NCBI GenBank assembly: GCA_934045075.1
Contig: OW203732.1
Location: 8,023,001 to 8,087,000 of the forward strand
Direction of reading: 5' to 3'
DNA length: 64,000 bases
From: Yponomeuta sedellus
Taxonomy: Eukaryota; Arthropoda; Insecta; Lepidoptera; Yponomeutidae
The position numbers and the translations under genes are program-made. Shown piece after piece: positions 9,855 through 22,539 of this stretch. Within the stretch, counting starts at the first letter, position 1; each line of letters begins with the position of its first letter. The notes under the pieces were generated by a model. The model had not been told where the DNA came from and ran no database searches. It saw nothing but the letters and a program-made list of their open reading frames with translations.

Positions 9855-10518
9855 AGCTTTTGAACCTAATCGGAAGATGGTAAAACAAGCCCTCAATCCT
9901 TTTATTTTCCGCAAGTAATGGGAATGATTTCTTATTTAACAAGGTAACAGTAAACATCTCAGTGCTACCAATTCTCTCACGCGTCAAGTTAATGTGAACT
10001 AGGCGTGATCGTTGCAAAGACGAACCGTTTTATAAGACCGTTTTGTGTTCCGCGACGATAGGACCGTTTTACGTTTCATTCTAAAGCAGTGCCAGCGACT
10101 CTAAAGCAGTGCCAGCGTTTGTTCGTCGCGAGACCAGTCCTTAGATTGTTTGACGCGGATATGTCCTTTAGTGCTATATTAATAGAGCCTAGAACGTAAT
10201 GAGATCATTGCGATGTCGTCGTCGGCTCCTTGCTCGTTCCGTTCGTTTTGGTCTGTGATACAATAAAGTAATCTTTACGTCTATGAGTATACAGTCGAAT
10301 ATCGTGTAAAACAACTTATTTTTTCCGATGTTTCGTGATTTCGTCTCGTTCGCACTCGTTTAACCGTCCTCTGCGCCTTGCTCGTTCGCATACAATGAAA
10401 CCAGTTGCGAACGACGACCGTTTCGAGGACCTGTTTTCGTTCCAGAAAAAACGGTTGCGTTTCGTCGTCGAAAAATCGGACAACGACCCACTCCTAATGT
10501 GAACGCACTGTACAACAT

Positions 10519-11280
10519 ACGTTAATTGTTCTGTGCGTCAACCAATCAAACTTCAACGTAGTGTGACCAGATCTTACTTGGCAAATCTACTGCAGCATAG
10601 AACGAAAGTCTACTAAACTGTAGTAGCACACAGAGAAAAATGCATTTAATTTATTAATATTACCTACGTTGAGAGATGTGAACTTGGCGACAGCATGGCG
10701 ACCTGGGGCGCTACTAAGGGAGTCCTTCACTATTTAGAGCTGTCCGATTTGACCTTTGACGTACTCCGAACTCTCAAATACCAATATACAGCTTGGCAAA
10801 AAAGTCTAGATATTAATTATGGCAACCATATCCATAATAAAGTCGTAAAATGTGACTTTTCTCCACACAAACTTTTGACACTTTGAAGTCGCCAAGGCGG
10901 TAAGCTCGGTGGAGTGGACAGTTACGTCATAAATAAAGTTCTAAATGTCGTCCTGCTATCGACTGTGCAAAATCAAATACTAGGCACTTGTATTTGTAAT
11001 TCGATACGTTTGAAAAAAAAATTTTCTGCCTTATTATAACTCATTACATCAGTAATTTATATTTTATTACCTAAGTCTAAAATGAAAATATATTTGTAAC
11101 AAGCCCAGCGAACTTCGTACCGCCTAACAGTCGATTCTTTAATTTTTTTTTCTCTCCAAGAACCTCGTACTACAAGAAATATTCTAAAAAAAGAAGTAGT
11201 GAAATTGGTTCACCTGCTCTTTAGATTTGCGCTTACTAACACATTCGGCGATTCATTTTTATGTTATAGATGATTAATTT
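10519..11280. other. No gene seen; unique AT-rich DNA
   Basis: The stretch contains short ORFs only, with no family motif, and includes a T-rich run at 11280. Nothing is supported as a gene. Confidence 0.5.
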
Positions 11281-11288
11281 TTTTTTTT

Positions 11289-11544
11289 TATGCACTAACC
11301 CGTGCTAAGGACAATTTTAAAAACCTATTTGGAGGCTAACAAATCCACTCATGCCGGCACTCGAACCTGCGACCTCTAGCTAACCGTGCCAGAGAGTATT
11401 GAAAAGAGGTTCGAAATTTCACTGATGTCGGTGGTCGCCCATTAACTCAATTGGGAGAGCGCTGGCACGGTGAGCCTGAGGTCGCGGGCTTGAGTCCCGG
11501 CATGGGTGGAATTATTAGCCTCTAAATAGGTTTTTAAAATATTT
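11289..11544. repeat. Palindromic tRNA-like repeat, copy 1
   Basis: The copy begins with CACTAACCCGTGCTAAGG and the AAAAACCTATTT motif. The left arm holds the 3' half of a tRNA-like sequence on the minus strand (11347-11391), joined directly to the element centre. The right arm holds a full-length tRNA-like sequence on the plus strand (11437-11507) and ends with GCCTCTAAATAGGTTTTT, the complement of the left motif. Copies 2 and 3 (41.6 and 63.5 kb) have the same plan. Confidence 0.75.
11437..11507 (+). repeat. tRNA-like sequence within copy 1 (decayed)
   Basis: An A-box-like AACTCAATTGGGAGAGC and a B-box-like GGCTTGAGTCC are present. The anticodon arm and B box are less well paired than in the 41.9-kb copy, so this is a repeat-derived relic and not a tRNA gene. 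Confidence 0.65.
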
Positions 11545-11549
11545 GTAAT

Positions 11550-14285
11550 GATTCCGTTACGACGCCGCCGCCGGCGCCGTTTGTAATTTCGTTATTGCCA
11601 ATATATTTTTGTCTTCATGACTCATGCAGAAAATCAGCGCCGACCAATGAGTCCATTTGCCAAAACCTTTATGTTATAATATTTTCATAAAATAAATATA
11701 TTGAAAAATCTACCAAAAATTAGAAATCTACTAAAGTTGGTCACCCTTCATCAGAATTACCCAGAAGAATTACAATTATTCTGTGGTTCGAACTTCAGAC
11801 CAAAAAATGTTCTATACCTAGGTAGGTACCTCAGAATAAGGACTAAAGCATAGAAGGAGCCGTAAAAGAAAAAGTAATTATTGAATAGCTTTCCTTGTTA
11901 CTCTTACGATGATTCTTTGTGCCAGAAAGGTACAACTCGTACACTCGAAATTTTACAATCGTACTAGGTTGCAAGAAAGTCATAGTTATATAGGGGGTCA
12001 TAGACAAAAGTATAAATCCATAAGGATGGGACATTCAACACGAAAACGTCGATATTATTTATTCCTTAACTAAACATTCTGTAAATATAGCAGTCCATAT
12101 TAATATTATATGGTATTAGCTGGCGCCGCAAACGTTGGTGTGCCATATCTATTAACGCTACGATAAATTCTCAGCTCTCCGAATTCTTGTTTTCACTTAC
12201 CTATATGTTGCAAATACACAAACTCATGAAAATCGGTAAACCCATTAAGGAAGAGTTCGATAACATGCACAGTGAGATTGTTATATATTTGATTTACTAA
12301 GGTTGTAACTTGTAATTGCTAAATCTGGTATGTAATGTAAGTTTGTATATATGTAGAACATGATATTGAGCCCGGGTTAGCTGAAAAAAACTACAGAAAA
12401 CTCTTTGTACAAGTTCAATTTGCATCCAATAAAGAAATTTTCCTCCATCTAACCATACCTAGATAGCGAGCTTTGTGCACTCAACATTTTAGAGCGCAGC
12501 ACATAGAAAAAGAAGTATAACAATAACTTGTGATAGATTGTTTTTTATTTGACAAAAGTTAGAAGACGTTTTTACGGATATTAATTAAATAATTTATTGC
12601 AAAACCAGCGTGACACTCTCTTTGTTTAAAATTCCTGGTTCCTGAAGAAGGGTAACCTGTGTATCAGGAACCAGAGCAGTGCCTTTAAATTACACAGGTA
12701 ATTACAAAAAGCATGAAGAACACGTCAAATAAAATAATAGGAAAAATTAAAAAACATTTAATGTTTGTCCTTCTAATCCAGCGATAGTCTTGGTTAGTAC
12801 TACTAGGAAGGGGTATGGAAATATAAACACTACAATTCTGGCTATTTATAAACATACGTATAAATCAGCAGAGAACTTAAACAAATTAATTTGTTTATAT
12901 GAAATTATGCTTGTTTAATAACTGTCTTTGTTAAAATATAAAGTCCTAACCTAATCTTGTAAATGAAGCCATCTTCTTCAAAATGTCTGCTGCAAACGTA
13001 CGTGATTTTGTTCAATACCAATTTGACCGTAAAGCCATGCCGTATATCCACATTTGTTGCATTTTGCTATCTTTGGGTAACCTGAAATAAATAATTAATA
13101 ATTAAAAACCGCCATAATCAGTCCAAATGTTAATTTTATTTATGACAGATCGACACCCTTAAAGTTCTTTATTAATTTGACAGCAAACCGTAGATATATA
13201 ATCCAGTACTGGACATTTTTTTTCACAATAGTGATGCTATTTGTTCGCTACATTATTATTATATTACTACACGTAGATTGTGCAGTGAAAACTATTCAAG
13301 TTCATTTTCTATAAGATATATGAACCTATCTTATTACAAGTTCTAAATTTTATGAAAGTAGGTGGAATTATTGTAAATAAAAATAATATCAAAACCCCTT
13401 TTTGTAGTTTTTTTAATTTATCATGCTGAATCTATAAATATATCAATGCAATGAATAGATTTAAACAGGAAAAATATTAATCAATAATCATCAACAATCA
13501 AATTGGTAACTTCATAAAACGTTACTGAATCGAGCTTTCGAAAGTTAATTAACATATATAATGGAATAAACACAAGAAATAAAAAAAAAAACTTCTTTAC
13601 TAAGTATCGATAACTTTTTCACTGAGGGAGTGGAAATGCCCATCCCTATCGCCCTAAAATAAACAACAAACTTGTTACTGTGATTAAATTGATTATACTC
13701 ATGATTTATTACTTTGAAACACTATTCTCAAATGATATTAAAGCTATGTTGCAATTCCAGTAGGTCATAGTTAAAATTCAAGGGAAAAAACCACTAGTAC
13801 ACAAAATTGAGTCTTACCGATGGAAGCTGATGAAGGTGGTTTTGTTTTCTCTTCTCCCGAATGGGTTTTACATCCCAATATCACACACGCCATTCCGATG
13901 TATTACGTATACTCCATACTACGAATATCCACTGAAATCCACTTCAGATTGTCTTAAAACAACCCTAAAAACACAAGGTTTTTGGAGACGACTCACTCCA
14001 ACATCTGTTCTCTAACACACTGCCAAATCGAAGGTACTTGGCAGCCTACTACAAGCTGTGATTTTTTAAACATATCTAATTCGGTAGCATAATGGTAACC
14101 AAAGGTAACCAACTTGACAATTGAGGGTGGTACGTTTTGAATAATAAAACATCACACTACTATATTTTTCTCTGTCTAACACGTGGTTGGCGACGTTTCA
14201 AACTAACGAGACAGACATGTGTCAGGTGTTCGTTTTATAACGCTCCTTCTATGCTTTAGTCCTTATTCTGAGAGTCCTAAATGCA
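11550..14285. other. No gene seen; AT-rich non-coding DNA
   Basis: Only short ORFs occur. A SINE-like inverted motif pairing CTGGTTCCTG with CAGGAACCAG lies at 12640-12680. Nothing else is recognisable. Confidence 0.45.
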
Positions 14286-14289
14286 TGTC

Positions 14290-14665
14290 AACAAAGTTTG
14301 ACATTCATCATTGTGGATTCGTGTACCCAGGTACCCAGTGCATGTGACTCAGTAAAATAAACATACGAAGAACTTGGCTCTTGAGAAAAGAGACCCCGAT
14401 TCTTTATCGACTCGAGTTTTAAATTCACTTATGGTGAAGATCACTTTGATGTAGGTAAGTCCTTTAATAATAGATGTCCACAGAAACTGCTTGACAGATA
14501 TTTGTTTACAAGCCAAAGATACCACAGAGTATATAAACACTACGTAAAGATACAAGATGACGGAAAGCGTTTTCACTTTTCCGAATTAATAGCGGAAAAT
14601 ATTTTTTTAATTTGCAAATTTCGCAGCCATCCTGCATACTTACTTAGAAAAAATGTGACATAAGA
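14290..14665 (+). repeat. Dispersed repeat related to a THAP-containing element, copy 1
   Basis: This aligns by eye with 52600-53040: shared anchors are ACAAAGTTTGACATTCA, TACCCAGTG, AACTTGGCTC, GTGAAGATCACTT, TGTTTACA and GCAGCCATCCTGCATACTTA. Indels break the THAP-like reading frame that is still legible in the 52.8-kb copy. Confidence 0.6.
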
Positions 14666-14669
14666 TAAC

Positions 14670-15700
14670 AATTTACAATTAACGATAAACAAAGTGTAAA
14701 AAAAATACACCCCAGTGCGTAGATAGAGTAGAACTATAGATCAAGGCACAGTGTAACCGATTTTACGTCGGTGAATATTATTTGTTTGTGTGCGTGAATG
14801 TTGCCACAGTAAAAGTGAATTACCATAATGTGGGGTAAAATATTTCAGACGTTTATAGGCCATGAATAAAATTGCAGATTTAGTTTTGAATTTTATTAAT
14901 CATACAACATGTCTGACAATTGTTTGTAAAACGTAGCAAACGTTTTATAAATAATTGCCATTTTGTATAATAAAAAATACGTTTTATTTTACACGTTTAA
15001 ATTTTACAAGTTAAGGCGCTTAGGGACGCTATCTAGGACCACCAATGGAATACAATCATAAACTGTTTTATTAATAAGTTTTTTTCATATAAAAAATCTT
15101 TCGAAGGGTACCTCAGACCACCAAAACGTACATTTTGTCGAAATGTAGAGAGCATATTCGAGCATTTGATGTAGGTGATCAGTTCTCTCTTCTAAATGCT
15201 AGCACCCATTTTTCCAGAACAGAACTATTTTGAAGAAATCTGGAATAGAAACATTGCTAATATTAATAAATATTGTAATACATTAAAATATAAGAAGTAA
15301 TAACTTAAGTATTCCTTATTTTTCGCGATACTCATACATAGTTGTATATCAAACGGGTCGATTATTTATTAGGGAAATAAGGTAATTACGTTTCACCTAA
15401 TAAACAATCGCGGCTAGACGGTATTGTACGAGATTCATTGATACAAATTCAAATTTGAATTCTATACTGAATTCAAGGGCACATTGCTTGCGGCAGAATG
15501 CACAAAAAACACCGAAAGGGTTCTTGCGATAAATTCGAGTTGACACATTTTCTGCTGAGTGGAATGAATGCTGAAAAATTATATGGGCAACAAGTCACAT
15601 AGGAAGGCGATGCAGCTATCTAACAAAGCATCAGGATATTATATTTGATAATTCAGTGCTGTAGCCGTAATGTTTCTGTGTCTATTGTTTTGATATCTTA
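14670..15700. other. No gene seen
   Basis: AT-rich DNA without a coding signature. The segment 15040-15100 (ACCACCAATGGAATACAATCATAA) resembles 33560-33600, so a short dispersed repeat may be present. Confidence 0.4.
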
Positions 15701-15702
15701 CC

Positions 15703-15840
15703 CTTGTATGTCCTTATCCCTGGGGCACGGGTCTCTTCCTGCATCGCAGGAAGGTTAGGCTATAACCCGGCTAACTATAACCCGGGCTTGGCCCCTGCGG
15801 CTCCACCGCAGGGGCCAAGCCCGGGTTATAGTTTTAGGTA
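15703..15840. repeat. Dispersed repeat fragment with a 28-bp perfect hairpin
   Basis: CTTGTATGTCC, GGGCACG and GTCTCTTCCTGCATCGCAGG recur at 51690-51760, marking an interspersed repeat. In this copy the 3' part forms a GC-rich hairpin with arms 15773-15800 and 15806-15833 and a 5-base loop (CTCCA). Confidence 0.65.
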
Positions 15841-15964
15841 CATTGATTTTTAATAACGATACATTAAGTATTAAAGATTCATAATATATTTTGATTACGT
15901 TTGTAACTTAATATCTGTACAAGGACAAGCCGTCGAAGTCTGGGACATAAGTTACGTAATGATC

Positions 15965-16550
15965 ACGCAGCGTTGCCAGATATACGATTTAAATCGTATT
16001 CATACGATGTTTTACATTTATGTTGCATGTACGATCCAGGGGCAGAAATCGTACGTAAACATACGAATTTTTTTAGATTTCATTCAACCAAAGTACTAAT
16101 ACCAACATAGCACGTCACTATTTATTCTTTTACTTATACCAACCCTTAAGGTAAATCTAACTAATGTTAGACGTTACCGGTTCCTCGTTTTTGTGACACA
16201 GATTATAAACGCTGCTTCAGTTCAGTCAATGTTATTAAAACAAAGATCCCAAATAGGCTGAGCAATGAAACTCTAAACGGCACACTTTTGGCAAAACAAC
16301 TTATTAAGCGCTATCGGTGTTCTATGGATTTTTCTCAAACAAGAGCAATAATATTAAAATTACAGTAAAACCCTTTACGGGGATAAATAAAAACCTAAAA
16401 ATTGTTTGTCTATGTTTAATCGAATGTTTACTTTAAAGTAATAAAAGAAAGGTTTTGAAAACGTACTGTTTTTTTAGCAGCCTTCTTAGGGAATACTACT
16501 TTTTATTTACCCATCGTACGATCGCTTATAACGTCTGCCAACACGGTCAC
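15965..16550. mobile_element. Possible TIR element of ~590 bp
   Basis: The ends are weakly inverted: CAGCGTTGCCAGA against a right end whose complement reads GTGTTGGCAGA. The 11-mer ACGTAATGATC occurs on both sides (15954-15964, 16551-16561). No ORF is present. The termini are imperfect, so the call is tentative. Confidence 0.35.
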
Positions 16551-16564
16551 GTAATGATCGGGAT

Positions 16565-17765
16565 TTTCGACATAAACGGATGGCAACATTTTTTTACTCT
16601 TCGGTTTTTTAGGTTAAGAAAGTAAATTCTATTAAATTGCTTTTCTTACGGACTAGTTGCAAAGCTACTAGTTGAAACTTAACTAAAATACTCAACATAA
16701 GGCAACTTTGGGCTTAACAATAATTGAAACACAATCATTACTTACCTATAAAAGGAAACTTCCCCCAAAGCTCTTTCTTAACGATTTCTGCATACGAGTA
16801 CACTACAATTCACGATACTTTCTTTAGTTAGGTCACTTTTAATATATCATATCAAAAATACACGGTTGCTCTTCGAAACGGCTAGCGTAGCTTCAAATAT
16901 GATTACATTTTCAAAATCTTGTCGTTTGTTTGCCCCCAGAAACGTCAACTTGACACTGGGGGCAAACAAAAAAAGTAGTTACACTTTTGCTGTTTACTCT
17001 ATCTCTTTCTCACCCATGATCGCTACGAAGTTTGTTTCATTTAAAACTTGTATGTGTGCGCTGTGGCTTGCTCTATAGTTTTACTCCCTCTACGCCCCAG
17101 TGCTCCAATAATACTTGTCTCAGCTAATTTATTTATTTATCCCCTGTGCTGAAAACACTAGCATCGCTTCACAATGCTCGACTTTCTCTATGTATATGAA
17201 ATAATAAATTAATCTGTGCCCTATTTCCTCACTCGTTGTCCCATTTAATAATAACGTCGCTAAGTAAGAAGAGATCCAAGAGATCAACTCAAGTAACTCA
17301 ACCGACACTTTGTTAGAAATGAGAAAACGGGAAAGATTTAAAATTTAAATAAAGTAGTGGCTGTGCCTACATATTTTAAGTTAGTTAAGAAAATATTGTG
17401 AAATGTAATTAACTTTTAAAACAAAAGGCGTTTTTCCGCTTAATTCGTTATTGTATTAACGCTCGATTCAGACTAATTTTATTTACAATAACGTACCTAC
17501 TATGCAACGATTACTGTCGTTTGATTCTTTTGCAATTTGTTTCGGGCGAAATAAAATGCGCGATAAGATTAAATTAATACAAAGTAGGTAACTAGTCACT
17601 AAAACATATGTGCCATTCCTTAATCGAGCACAAAGTCACTGATTACGATGAACGAATTTAATAGTTGGTACTAACAAAATATTTTCTATTTAAAAAAATA
17701 TATTGATGTAGGTATTTTGTAATCATAATAATACAAACAAAAATAGTTTCCAAAATCAAAAAAAG
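16565..17765. other. No gene seen; hairpin at 16925-16970
   Basis: Arms 16925-16939 and 16956-16970 (TTTGTTTGCCCCCAG and its complement) form a perfect 15-bp stem, and the loop holds a GTCAACTTGAC palindrome. The rest is AT-rich without a coding signature. Confidence 0.45.
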
Positions 17766-17769
17766 TTGC

Positions 17770-18297
17770 TTCTTCTTCTTCAGGCTATATGTTAGTCCAC
17801 TGCTGGACATAGCCCTCCCCTAATGAGCTCCATCGCACCCTGTCTTCAGCTTGCCGCATCCAGCATTTGCCGGCAGTTTTTCGCGGATCGTCATCTTACC
17901 TCGGAGGGCGTCCTACACTACGTTTGCCGATTCGCGGTCTCCACTCAAGAACACGTTTACCCCAACGTTTGTCGGTTCTTCGCGAGATATGGCTAGCCCA
18001 CAGCCACTTCAGCTCGCTAATTCTCTGAGCTATGTCGATAACTTTGGTTCTCTGTCGGATGCATTTATTACGAATCCTATCCTTCTGAGAAACTCCGAGC
18101 ATATCTCTCTCCATAGCTCGCTGTGCGACTTTGAACTGGTGAACCAGCCCTTTCGTGAGTGTCTATGTCTCGGCTCCGTAGGTCATCACAGGAAGGACGC
18201 ACTGGTTGAAAACTTTCGTTTTCAAACTACGCAGAGTCTTCTCCGAGAAAACTCGGCGTAGTTTCCCAAACGCTGCGAAATATCGTATAGGTGATGA
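17770..18297 (-). pseudogene. RTE-type LINE, 5'-truncated C-terminal RT fragment
   Basis: On the minus strand the conserved tail of an RTE-like pol is legible: FNQCVLPVMTYGAET, then RAMERDMLGVSQKDRIRN, IRQRTKVIDIAQRI, LKWLWASHISRR and GKRSVGRPPR, ending in GEGYVQQWTNI. Two Trp codons are now stops (TAG after YGAET, TAA after GRPPR). The 3' end runs into a short GAA-type tail. It is a dead 5'-truncated copy. Confidence 0.85.
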
Positions 18298-18529
18298 TGA
18301 TATGCATTTACGAATTAATTGCCATTTTTGGCTTGTGATTCGATATAACGGCTTTTGGCTTGTGATTCAACCTTACTCTACAATAAAAACTTTTTGGTAG
18401 TTATATTACTCTTAGTTTTTAGAATATACCTCGGCTATCATCGGATAGAATCAGATATATTCGTAACGTAACATAAGTATCGGATGGTTCCGAGTGATAT
18501 TAGTATATGATACTTAATATTTACATACA

Positions 18530-18700
18530 AGCACATACATTGCTTCTGGCCCCACACTAGGATACCCTGTGTCGTGGGAACCAGAAACAACGACATCACA
18601 AACATGTAAACATCCAAGACCTGCGTTTTTTTGTTGTTCCCAGCCGGGATTCGAACCCGGTACCTCTTGCATGGTTGACAGACGCGCTTATATTGCGTTT
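18530..18700 (-). repeat. tRNA-headed SINE fragment
   Basis: The minus strand carries a B-box-like GGTTCGAATCCCGGC. The segment GGCCCCACACTAGGATACCC resembles 60180-60200, suggesting a dispersed SINE. Confidence 0.6.
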
Positions 18701-18839
18701 TAAAAATGATTGAAAATAACAAAATCCTGGCGCACAATTCTTTAATACGTAACAAATTGGTGCGCAGGTTCGTAAGAACCTTGAACCTTGAAGTTTGAAC
18801 TGGCGCTTGATTCAACCCCTTATTATAAGGCACTAGAAG

Positions 18840-20935
18840 TGTTTTTTTAATTCGATCTTACATAACGTAGTCCAAATGTCTATTTCAAATGTCTATATTT
18901 AAGAACTATAATCTATTGTGCTACCAATTTACCATACATTTATTAATTTCAACACAGCTTTAATGTAGACAGGTATTTTTGGTTCTCTATTACAAATGCT
19001 TGGTTCTGGCTTCTGCCAATACCAATACCAGCGTCACGAGTTGTTCACTGACAGCCCGGGACATATGCTGAGTCAAGAAACTTTTCTGGTACCATGACAC
19101 ACAGCTCCTCCACCAGCTAAGCTCACTTTGCCACGGCTGTATGAATTTACTTCATTATATTACTTTCATTATTGGTATTTCTTACCTTAAGTGTGTTCTT
19201 TATCTGGCCATGTTATTATTTTTAAGATTTTATGTGTGTTGTGGTATTTGAATAAATGTTTTTTTTTTCTATTTAAAGTCAATATGTTTCGGATTCTTAC
19301 TTTAAACAGGAAATATTCATTTATCGCGTCAAATTTGATACGAGTCAAGTAGCGGATTTAGTAACCTGTGGTGTAACGCGTTCAGAAAATAAAATGGTAA
19401 AACCATCCCCCACAACCATCTCTTGCTAGGGTCTCAGCAAATAAAACCGTCGCCGCCGCGGCGGCACTTTTACTTGAGAACTTTACTACCTATCAGAAAC
19501 TATCCTTCAAAACGATTGCTGTTCACCACCGTGGTGATTGGTCACCGTAATACGAGTATGTTGGGCAGTTGTCCGGAACATGGCATGGCACAGTACCGAG
19601 ACATACTCTCAGACAATCGCATTGAAGAAACCGCACGATATTGCAACAAATCGCGGTTCTGGCTGTTCGCGATGTTTTTATTGCGATTTCATGATCGACG
19701 ATTTGTAATCGGCAGGCACTGATATCGTGTAATCGGGACATTTCCCTGCAACATTTTTTTTTAGTTATCGATGTATGATTCAAAATTTTATTTCTGAAAA
19801 TTGCCCCTGAAACTTAACATGAATTTGGAAAGGCAATTTTTCTTCTTTGTCTTTGCCTTATCCCATTATTTAGGGTCGGCTGTCCTCGTTCTTTTGCCCC
19901 AGGATTTTCTGTCCTGGGTTGTCCGTTCTCTCAACTGGGCTCGCTCCAAGTCTTTTGCGACCGTAGACCGTGGAATTTGTGGACGTCTCTAACTCTTATT
20001 TATTAATGACCTCTAGGCAATGCAGATTCTTTGGTAATTAACAATGATTTGTTTAAATATATATTAGCAACTTATCTGGCACAATTTTCGATTAACGATA
20101 GCTGAGTATTGCAAACTTAGGCTTAGCACGCATTGCGAATAAAATCGCCACGATGGATTTAATGTACTGGGATGTACCTACTTTCGCGCGATTTTGTTTT
20201 ACGCAAGTGCATGCACCTTCATAATGTTGTCCATATCTTACACACTTTGGAGGAAAATAACACGCGGTGAAAAATCGCAATGCGTGCTAAGCCTCACATG
20301 CACCATTGTACCACAGGCATTTTACACGAATGCTGTTGTGCCGCAAGCTGCACTCTGGGACGTACAGTTATGATAAAATTGCCCACTTCAACATAGCATA
20401 GGTGCTCTTCTAAACGGATGCCGTCTGATTGTAGAGTTTAAATAGTAACTTGAAAACTGGACACCAGCGACGATTTAATTAATAATACTAATAATTCAAA
20501 ACACAAGAAGAGACCGAGACACAATGGAATTAAATTCCAAATAAGGACGTGAACTCTACTAGAGATACTAATATGTCCTATAATATGGAAGCACCTATAA
20601 AAATTCATAACTGATAGTTGCAATGAAAATGGCGAAGTTTGTTTGTACTTCTAACTTCTTACCAAACTTACAATATATATCAGCTTTGATTGTTAACAGT
20701 TCTTTAACGCCTGAGTTACATGTACTAGCAATATATTTTCCATTGTCTGCTTTGCTTCTTAGAGTTCTTAATATTAACTAAGTATGTAGGTAGGGTCCTA
20801 AATGTATGTACTATTACCTACTTAAAATTCAATGCTATTAATAATTAAAAAACGATTTCACTAAAACCCTCTTGAAGGAGTTGCAATGGGCTTTGAACAT
20901 GATTCCTTACAACACTCTTCAAGTATAGTTTTACT
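18840..20935. other. No gene seen; small repeat traces
   Basis: Bases 19283-19345 repeat the tail of the THAP-type element (ATATTCATTTATCGCGTC also at 53079). Bases 19858-19930 resemble a LINE 3' region and the local ORF is not credible as a gene. A GCCGCCGCGGCGGC palindrome lies near 19452. Confidence 0.4.
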
Positions 20936-20963
20936 TAGAAATTTCATAATAACGAATAACATT

Positions 20964-21004
20964 GAATGTTATTCTTTATTAACGAATAATAAAGAATAAC
21001 ATTC
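20964..21004. repeat. Perfect 18-bp hairpin
   Basis: Arm GAATGTTATTCTTTATTA (20964-20981) pairs exactly with 20987-21004 around a 5-base loop. Confidence 0.8.
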
Positions 21005-21089
21005 GGCCCTATTTATAACTTCTAAAATGTTGACTAAAGTAGTCTATATATCAATATTCATATTTGCACTAACTACCCGTCTCACTTTT

Positions 21090-21230
21090 CCTTCAGCAAC
21101 TCTCCATCGTAGGTTGTCTGGAAGTAATTGCTCTAAGCAATAAGGCCGCCAATTGTACTGTATCTTTGTAATTATTTTTTGGTTGTTTTTTCCTGGTGTA
21201 CAATAAAGAATATTCTTATCTTATCTATGG
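21090..21230 (+). mobile_element. LINE 3'-end fragment
   Basis: ATTGCTCTAAGCAATAAGGC, CGCCAATTGTA and GTACAATAAAGAATATTC match the layout at 62505-62625, a LINE 3' UTR ending in an AATAAA signal and a TATC-like tail. Confidence 0.6.
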
Positions 21231-21234
21231 TGGA

Positions 21235-22525
21235 GAATTACATGTAAAGACCATATAGGTATAGATTTAATAATAAAACGCCAGTACTAGTGTTCTAGTG
21301 GAATCGTTATAAACAAGCCCGTAAATTAAACCTACGTTTAATTAAACTTATGTTAAAATACATTTAATTAAGTACCTTTACCACAGACTGTTTAAACTGC
21401 ATTTGAGGATTGTCTTTTTATAAATAACCCTGCAATTTTAGGGTGGAAGACAGTACATATACACTTTTTTTGGTCTATTTATTCGACGGAGCGCACGTAT
21501 CAGGCCTATTCAAACCCAAATAAACATTCCAAACCTGTATGAAGTAGACTATGCAAGGGCTGTATTATTTGTTTGGTGTCAGATAAGGGGCGAATAATCG
21601 ACCTAAGCTAGCGTCTTGGCCACGCCGTAGTCGGTGACAATGCTGTTATCGCGAAGAGAGCAAACAACGCTATTGATTCAGTTTATCTTTTGGCAAACAT
21701 CATCGCCTGTATCGCCACACGCACCCAAACAAGATGGGCTTGACTCTAACTGGGTGTAGTCACCTACACCGACTGCTTAAATCGCCTTTATTAACTTAAA
21801 AAAAACACCGACCAAGTGCGTGTCAGGCCACATGCAGTGTAGGGTTGCGTTGACAGAGGGGATTTTATCCTCTTTACAGTACTAACAGCTTCATGAATGT
21901 AAAATTCTATGGATGAAGCCCTGTTCGGACACTATTTAGATATTTTGCGCTTGAAAGTTTAATAATTCACAGACGGAACCCTAAACTGTGTAAACAAGAT
22001 AAAATGCATCTCCAATTTAGGTTTAGGTGTATAAAATTAATTGCGTACCGTAGTACGCAATTAATTTAATATTTTTTCAAGATTTTAGAAGCCTACTTAA
22101 GTAAACCTATTTTAAGATTTTTTTCTACAATTTTTCAGCGTGATTAATAATAAGACATATTAATGACGCCGTATTTTAATAAATAAATACACCAAAGGAG
22201 ACGGATACACTTTCATACATTCTTGGGCCCGGGTGTAAAAAGGTGAAAGAGATGTCAATTTAGAGCTTATATATTAGCAAACCATCTCGGAAAATTCTGC
22301 GGATTTTGGCAATCTGAGAGCAGAGTTATAAGAGATTTAGTAAAAGTGAGGCTATGCAACAAGCTGACAATGAAACTTATCCGTGTCCGTACAAGTTAAG
22401 CAACATCGTAAGTCTGTAGAAAGAAAGCACTGGTTGGAGAATTATAATAACAAAAACAACAGGAAACACACTCAAAACGCACTAAACGATACGAGAAGAC
22501 GAGTGATCATAGATTGTTAGTTAGT
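21235..22525. other. No gene seen; one hairpin
   Basis: A perfect hairpin AAATTAATTGCGTAC lies at 22034-22048 with its complement at 22053-22067. A 26-bp motif at 21375-21400 reappears inverted at 40296-40321. Confidence 0.4.
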
Positions 22526-22539
22526 TAGACCGGAGATTT

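Larger units (their letters stand above)
4661..10510. mobile_element. TIR element with TA flanks, split by a DIRS insertion
   Basis: The left end CAGTGCGTTCACATTA is the exact reverse complement of the right end at 10495-10510, and both ends are flanked by TA (4659-4660, 10511-10512). A 34-bp perfect inverted repeat also pairs 4667-4700 with 9966-9999, so the right side holds a second copy of the subterminal sequence about 500 bp inside the end. Without the DIRS the element is about 710 bp and has no transposase ORF. The segment 10000-10500 is rich in CGTTCG/CGACGA motifs and has an 18-bp direct repeat (10080-10097, 10100-10117). TA flanks suggest a Tc1/mariner-like MITE, but two bases could be chance. 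Confidence 0.6.

Noticed and set aside
4619..10540. Inverted 11-mer TGACGCACAGA / TCTGTGCGTCA just outside the TA-flanked element
   Set aside because: It is short, offset from the element ends and unsupported by flanking similarity, so chance pairing is likely.
19801..19992. Hydrophobic 63-codon ORF resembling a membrane protein
   Set aside because: The sequence looks like a LINE 3' region (CCCATTATTTAGGGTCGGCT), and the hydrophobic run is from T-rich codons.
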